This document shows, piece by piece, positions 8,510 through 10,107 of a stretch of 10,107 bases of DNA. Within the stretch, counting starts at the first letter, position 1, and each line of letters opens with the position of its first letter. The stretch covers positions 1 through 10,107 of the forward strand of contig JAPLMV010000229.1 of the NCBI GenBank assembly GCA_026386835.1. The letters are read 5' to 3'. Both the position numbers and the translations under genes were made by a program. This DNA comes from Planctomycetota bacterium. Lineage in GTDB: Bacteria > Planctomycetota > Phycisphaerae > Sedimentisphaerales > Anaerobacaceae. The notes beneath the pieces are model-generated. The model did no database searches and had not been told where the DNA came from. It worked only from the letters and a program-made list of their open reading frames with translations.

Positions 8510-8544
8510 AATTCTGAGTTCTGGCTACTGAATTCTGAATACTG
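8510..8544. repeat. Five-unit degenerate 7-bp tandem repeat before addB
   Basis: On the plus strand five abutting heptamers read AATTCTG, AGTTCTG, GCTACTG, AATTCTG, AATACTG; every unit ends in CTG. The array fills 35 bases of the divergent spacer between addB and the flavoprotein gene and lies in the presumed addB leader or promoter. Confidence 0.85.
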
Positions 8545-8557
8545 ATTTATTTTAGTC

Positions 8558-8585
8558 TTAACACCGCAATTTTTATATTTAATTT
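8558..8585 (+). promoter_or_regulatory. Possible promoter for the flavoprotein gene
   Basis: TTAACA (8558-8563, five of six consensus -35 bases) is followed after 16 bases by TAATTT (8580-8585), a poor -10. TATATT at 8574-8579 is an alternative -10 without a good -35. The tract is very AT-rich, so chance matches are likely. No convincing promoter for addB could be picked in the same spacer. Confidence 0.25.
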
Positions 8586-8628
8586 TTTATTTTTGATTTT
8601 TACCAGCCGACCTGATAATTTACCTGTG

Positions 8629-9258
8629 ATGGCTATGAAAGTGCTTGGTATTTCTGCAAGTCCTCGATTAAAAGGCAATAGTGACCTGCTTTTGCGTCAG
8701 GCCCTTGCCGGCGCAGAATCCGCAGGCGCAAAAATTGAATATGTCCGCCTGGCCGAACTGAAAATATCACCCTGCATCGAGTGTAACGCCTGCTATAAAA
8801 CAGGCAGATGTGTAATTGAAGATGACTACCAGATGTTAATACAGAAGGTTATTGATGCCGACCGCCTGATTTTCGCGACACCTATATTCTTTATGGCCGT
8901 CTCAGCTCAGGCAAAACTGTTTATCGACCGTTGCCAGTGTCTTTGGGCGAATAAATACGTCCTCAAAAAACCCCCTATCACCAATGACCGCCCCCTTGGG
9001 GGCAGGCGTGCAATGGTCATCGCCGTAGGAGGGTCAAAAAGCAAAAAGATGTTCGACAGCATCCGCCTCACAATGAAATACTTTCTCGATTGTCTCGATA
9101 TGCACTACCAAGCCAACCTTTTCGTCAACAAAATCGACACAAAAGGTGTCATCGAGGCACATCTCTCCGCAGCTAATGAGGCATACCGTCTCGGCCGCGA
9201 CTTAGCTCTCCCTGCAACACCTCTATCGGAAAAACCTTTCGATGTCGAGCTCATTTAA
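8629..9258 (+). CDS. Iron-sulfur flavoprotein, NADPH-dependent FMN reductase family
   Basis: This is a 209-residue flavodoxin-fold protein that should bind FMN and probably a [4Fe-4S] cluster, moving electrons between a donor such as ferredoxin and an unknown acceptor. The first strand KVLGISA leads into SPRLKGNS (11-18), the FMN phosphate loop. The compact cysteine motif CIECNACYKTGRC (Cys49, 52, 55, 61; CX2CX2CX5C) matches the cluster ligands of the archaeal iron-sulfur flavoprotein Isf. ATPIFFMAVSAQAKLFIDR (83-101) and IAVGG (131-135) are the usual conserved strand and turn segments of this family. The frame is open from a TTG at 8593, but homology begins at about 8635. ATG 8629 is chosen, with ATG 8635 and GTG 8626 equally possible; none has a clear Shine-Dalgarno. 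It is divergent from addB and convergent with the next gene, 24 bases between stops. The physiological partner cannot be told from the context. Confidence 0.9.
   Translation: MAMKVLGISASPRLKGNSDLLLRQALAGAESAGAKIEYVRLAELKISPCIECNACYKTGRCVIEDDYQMLIQKVIDADRLIFATPIFFMAVSAQAKLFIDRCQCLWANKYVLKKPPITNDRPLGGRRAMVIAVGGSKSKKMFDSIRLTMKYFLDCLDMHYQANLFVNKIDTKGVIEAHLSAANEAYRLGRDLALPATPLSEKPFDVELI
8990..9003. repeat. GC-rich palindrome inside the flavoprotein gene
   Basis: GCCCCC, TT and GGGGGC form a 6-bp inverted repeat with a 2-base centre. It encodes part of DRPLGGR, a variable loop between the LKKP and IAVGG segments. It is the most GC-rich short palindrome I noticed here; a function is not implied. 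Confidence 0.6.
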
Positions 9259-9282
9259 GCGCCCGCATCACTAAACCTCACC

Positions 9283-9495
9283 TCAGAGGCCATACGGGAT
9301 ATATCGCGGATATATCAGTGTAAAGTTGCCGTTCGATATGCCGACCCACATTGCAAAAACCAGCAACATCAATATGGCCGCCATACCCGCTATCACCCAG
9401 AAACGCTCATCGTGAATCAGGTGCTCAATCCGCAAAATTGCATTACGCCCGCCTGCTATATGCACAAGCCAGTTTTTTATATACATAGAATACAT
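9283..9495 (-). CDS. Small single-span membrane protein, function unknown
   Basis: The product is 70 residues and I do not recognise its family. A mixed N-terminal part (1-32, with HIAGG at 12-16 and HLIHDERF at 25-32) is followed by one strongly hydrophobic segment, about WVIAGMAAILMLLVFAMWVGI (33-53, shown here only as a range of the span), and a short tail rich in Tyr and Pro that ends in YGL. This suggests an inner-membrane protein with one helix, topology unresolved. The case for a real gene is better than length alone suggests: AAAGGGGG lies five bases before the ATG at 9495, and a good promoter lies upstream at 9528-9556. A second ATG at 9486 is less well placed. It stands alone between arfB and the flavoprotein, so its neighbours say little about function. 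Confidence 0.68.
   Translation of the reverse strand: MYSMYIKNWLVHIAGGRNAILRIEHLIHDERFWVIAGMAAILMLLVFAMWVGISNGNFTLIYPRYIPYGL
9298..9316. repeat. Inverted repeat GATATATC at the end of the 70-residue gene
   Basis: GATATATC, GCG, GATATATC gives an 8-bp stem with a 3-base loop; each arm is itself a palindrome. It lies in the last coding codons of the membrane protein gene and 40 bases past the flavoprotein stop. No T-tract follows on either strand, so it is not a standard terminator. Confidence 0.5.
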
Positions 9496-9500
9496 CTGTG

Positions 9501-9508
9501 CCCCCTTT
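9501..9508 (-). promoter_or_regulatory. Ribosome binding site of the 70-residue gene
   Basis: AAAGGGGG on the minus strand lies five bases before ATG 9495. It decides this start over the ATG at 9486 and supports translation of the small gene. An 8-base direct repeat (TTTCATCA twice on the plus strand, 9506-9521) overlaps it. Confidence 0.6.
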
Positions 9509-9527
9509 CATCATTTCATCATTGTCT

Positions 9528-9556
9528 CTATAATAGTATACGATTCGTATTGTCAA
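9528..9556 (-). promoter_or_regulatory. Sigma70-type promoter with internal palindromic operator
   Basis: On the minus strand a perfect TTGACA (9556-9551) is followed after 17 bases by TTATAG (9533-9528); TATTAT (9535-9530) is an alternative -10 at 15 bases. Between the boxes lies a perfect 13-base palindrome, ATACGA-T-TCGTAT on the plus strand (9538-9550), the right place for a repressor or MerR-like activator to act. Transcription would start near 9521, about 26 bases before the start codon of the membrane protein gene. Confidence 0.6.
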
Positions 9557-9574
9557 AAGGTGCACGCCGATGAG

Positions 9575-9609
9575 AAAATTTAAAAATTAAAAGTGAAAAG
9601 TGCAAAATT
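9575..9609. repeat. A-rich heptamer tract, five units
   Basis: On the plus strand the tract can be read as AAAATTT, AAAAATT, AAAAGTG, AAAAGTG, CAAAATT. Only the two AAAAGTG units are exact copies; the others could be ordinary A-rich spacer. It lies between the promoter of the 70-residue gene and the hairpin element. Confidence 0.4.
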
Positions 9610-9688
9610 GTTGTCCTTGGGACTCCGCCGTAAGGCATCCTCCGTAAGGAGTCCTTAGGACTGCGGACTTACGGAGAAATAAGACAAC
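9610..9688. repeat. Composite inverted- and direct-repeat element downstream of arfB
   Basis: The core is a 9-bp inverted repeat, CTCCGTAAG (9640-9648) with CTTACGGAG (9668-9676), enclosing a second hairpin AGTCC-TTA-GGACT (9650-9662). Outer arms GTTGTC (9610-9615) and GACAAC (9683-9688) pair as well. A left half repeats the same words directly: GTCCTTGGGACT (9613-9624) resembles GTCCTTAGGACT (9651-9662), and CCGTAAGG occurs at 9628-9635 and 9642-9649. It starts seven bases past the arfB stop. No T-tract directly follows the core, so it looks more like a dispersed REP-type element than a simple terminator, though it could stop or stabilise the arfB message. Confidence 0.65.
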
Positions 9689-9694
9689 CTTAAC

Positions 9695-10107
9695 TCAATC
9701 ATTCTGTGTTCTTCTTCCCATTTTTATGATGCTTCGCCGCTTTTTTGCTTCCAATCGCCGTTCTTTAGCCCCATAAGGTACTATTGTCTTTTTCCGCACT
9801 GCCCGGCTCTTAACCGCATCCATCAGCAATTCGACAAGTTTATCAATCGCCGCCTGACGATTAGCCCCCTGAGTCCGCTCCTTTTGCGAAACTATCCGTA
9901 TCACCCCATTTTTATCTGCCCGGCCGCCAATCCTGCTGAATATCTGCTGTTTTTGAACATCGGAAAAACTGCCGCAGTTTGCCGCATCAAAAAACAGCGT
10001 TACCTTCGTATTGACCTTATTAACATTTTGACCGCCCGGCCCGGAACTCCTGCTGAACTTGAAAATAAGTTCAGCATCGCGAATATTAATTTTTCTGTTT
10101 ATCTCAA
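9695..10107 (-). CDS. arfB: ArfB/YaeJ-type peptidyl-tRNA hydrolase, start outside window
   Basis: The frame is open from the right edge and gives 136 residues ending in TGA. It is a single RF-1-type domain that releases the nascent chain from stalled ribosomes. The catalytic motif SSGPGGQNVNK is complete (GGQ codons 10036-10028), followed by the expected VNTKVTLFFD strand. The C-terminal tail is basic (KERRLEAKKRRSIIKMGRR), the part that in ArfB enters the empty mRNA channel. The first visible residues, EINRKINIRDAEL, match the family N-terminus, so probably only one to a few codons are missing. An internal GTG at 9904 would start after the GGQ and is not the true start. Length and lack of a codon-recognition domain separate it from RF1 and RF2; the related PrfH family is less likely given the short basic tail form. 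It is followed by the repeat element at 9610-9688. Confidence 0.93.
   Translation of the reverse strand, partial: EINRKINIRDAELIFKFSRSSGPGGQNVNKVNTKVTLFFDAANCGSFSDVQKQQIFSRIGGRADKNGVIRIVSQKERTQGANRQAAIDKLVELLMDAVKSRAVRKKTIVPYGAKERRLEAKKRRSIIKMGRRTQND

Noticed and set aside
8593..8628. Longer flavoprotein start at TTG 8593
   Set aside because: The extra 12 residues precede the expected first strand, come from an AT-rich spacer and have no ribosome site.
9298..9316. Bidirectional terminator between the convergent flavoprotein and membrane protein genes
   Set aside because: The stem is AT-rich, lies inside coding sequence and no T-tract follows on either strand.
1604..9609. CRISPR array from the clustered short repeats
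   Set aside because: Units are 7 bp, directly abutting and without spacers.
9695..9904. A 69-residue stand-alone basic protein starting at GTG 9904
   Set aside because: The frame stays open to the right edge and the upstream part holds the GGQ motif, so this is only the C-terminal half of ArfB.

Overview
The window is bacterial chromosome of moderate GC, densely coded and mostly on the minus strand. From low to high coordinate it holds: a pyrophosphate-type phosphofructokinase (39-1250, minus); an addB-addA operon for double-strand-break end processing (8492 down to 1361, minus); a divergent small iron-sulfur flavoprotein (8629-9258, plus); a 70-residue single-span membrane protein of unknown function (9283-9495, minus); and a peptidyl-tRNA hydrolase of the ArfB/YaeJ family that runs off the right edge (9695 to beyond 10107, minus). 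There are no tRNA, rRNA, CRISPR or IS features.

The main irregularity is in addA. The reading frame is interrupted by one in-frame TAA (4598-4600) after codon 159. The frame continues immediately with good AddA sequence and all later helicase and nuclease motifs. Joined, the protein would be about 1,238 residues, normal for AddA. This is a recent nonsense change, a base-call error or, less likely, a functional split gene: a TTG with a Shine-Dalgarno-like AAGG sits 22 bases past the stop. The neighbouring addB looks intact, with its Walker A site, nuclease residues and all four Fe-S cysteines.

A second theme is short repeats with a 7-base period at three unrelated places: in the addB/flavoprotein divergent spacer (five units), inside the addA nuclease coding region (four units), and upstream of the 70-residue gene (five A-rich units). 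Next to the last lies a 79-base composite inverted-repeat element (9610-9688). The 70-residue gene has the clearest promoter in the window, with a 13-base palindrome between the -35 and -10.

Metabolic hints are a PPi-dependent glycolytic enzyme and a CX2CX2CX5C flavoprotein, both common in anaerobes. Weak or absent Shine-Dalgarno sites at addB and the flavoprotein, the repeat style and the gene set would suit an anaerobic member of the Planctomycetota (Phycisphaerae-like), but that placement is an inference from general impression, not from a search. The genes are not one pathway: addBA is a repair operon, and pfp, the flavoprotein, the membrane protein and arfB look like independently transcribed neighbours.
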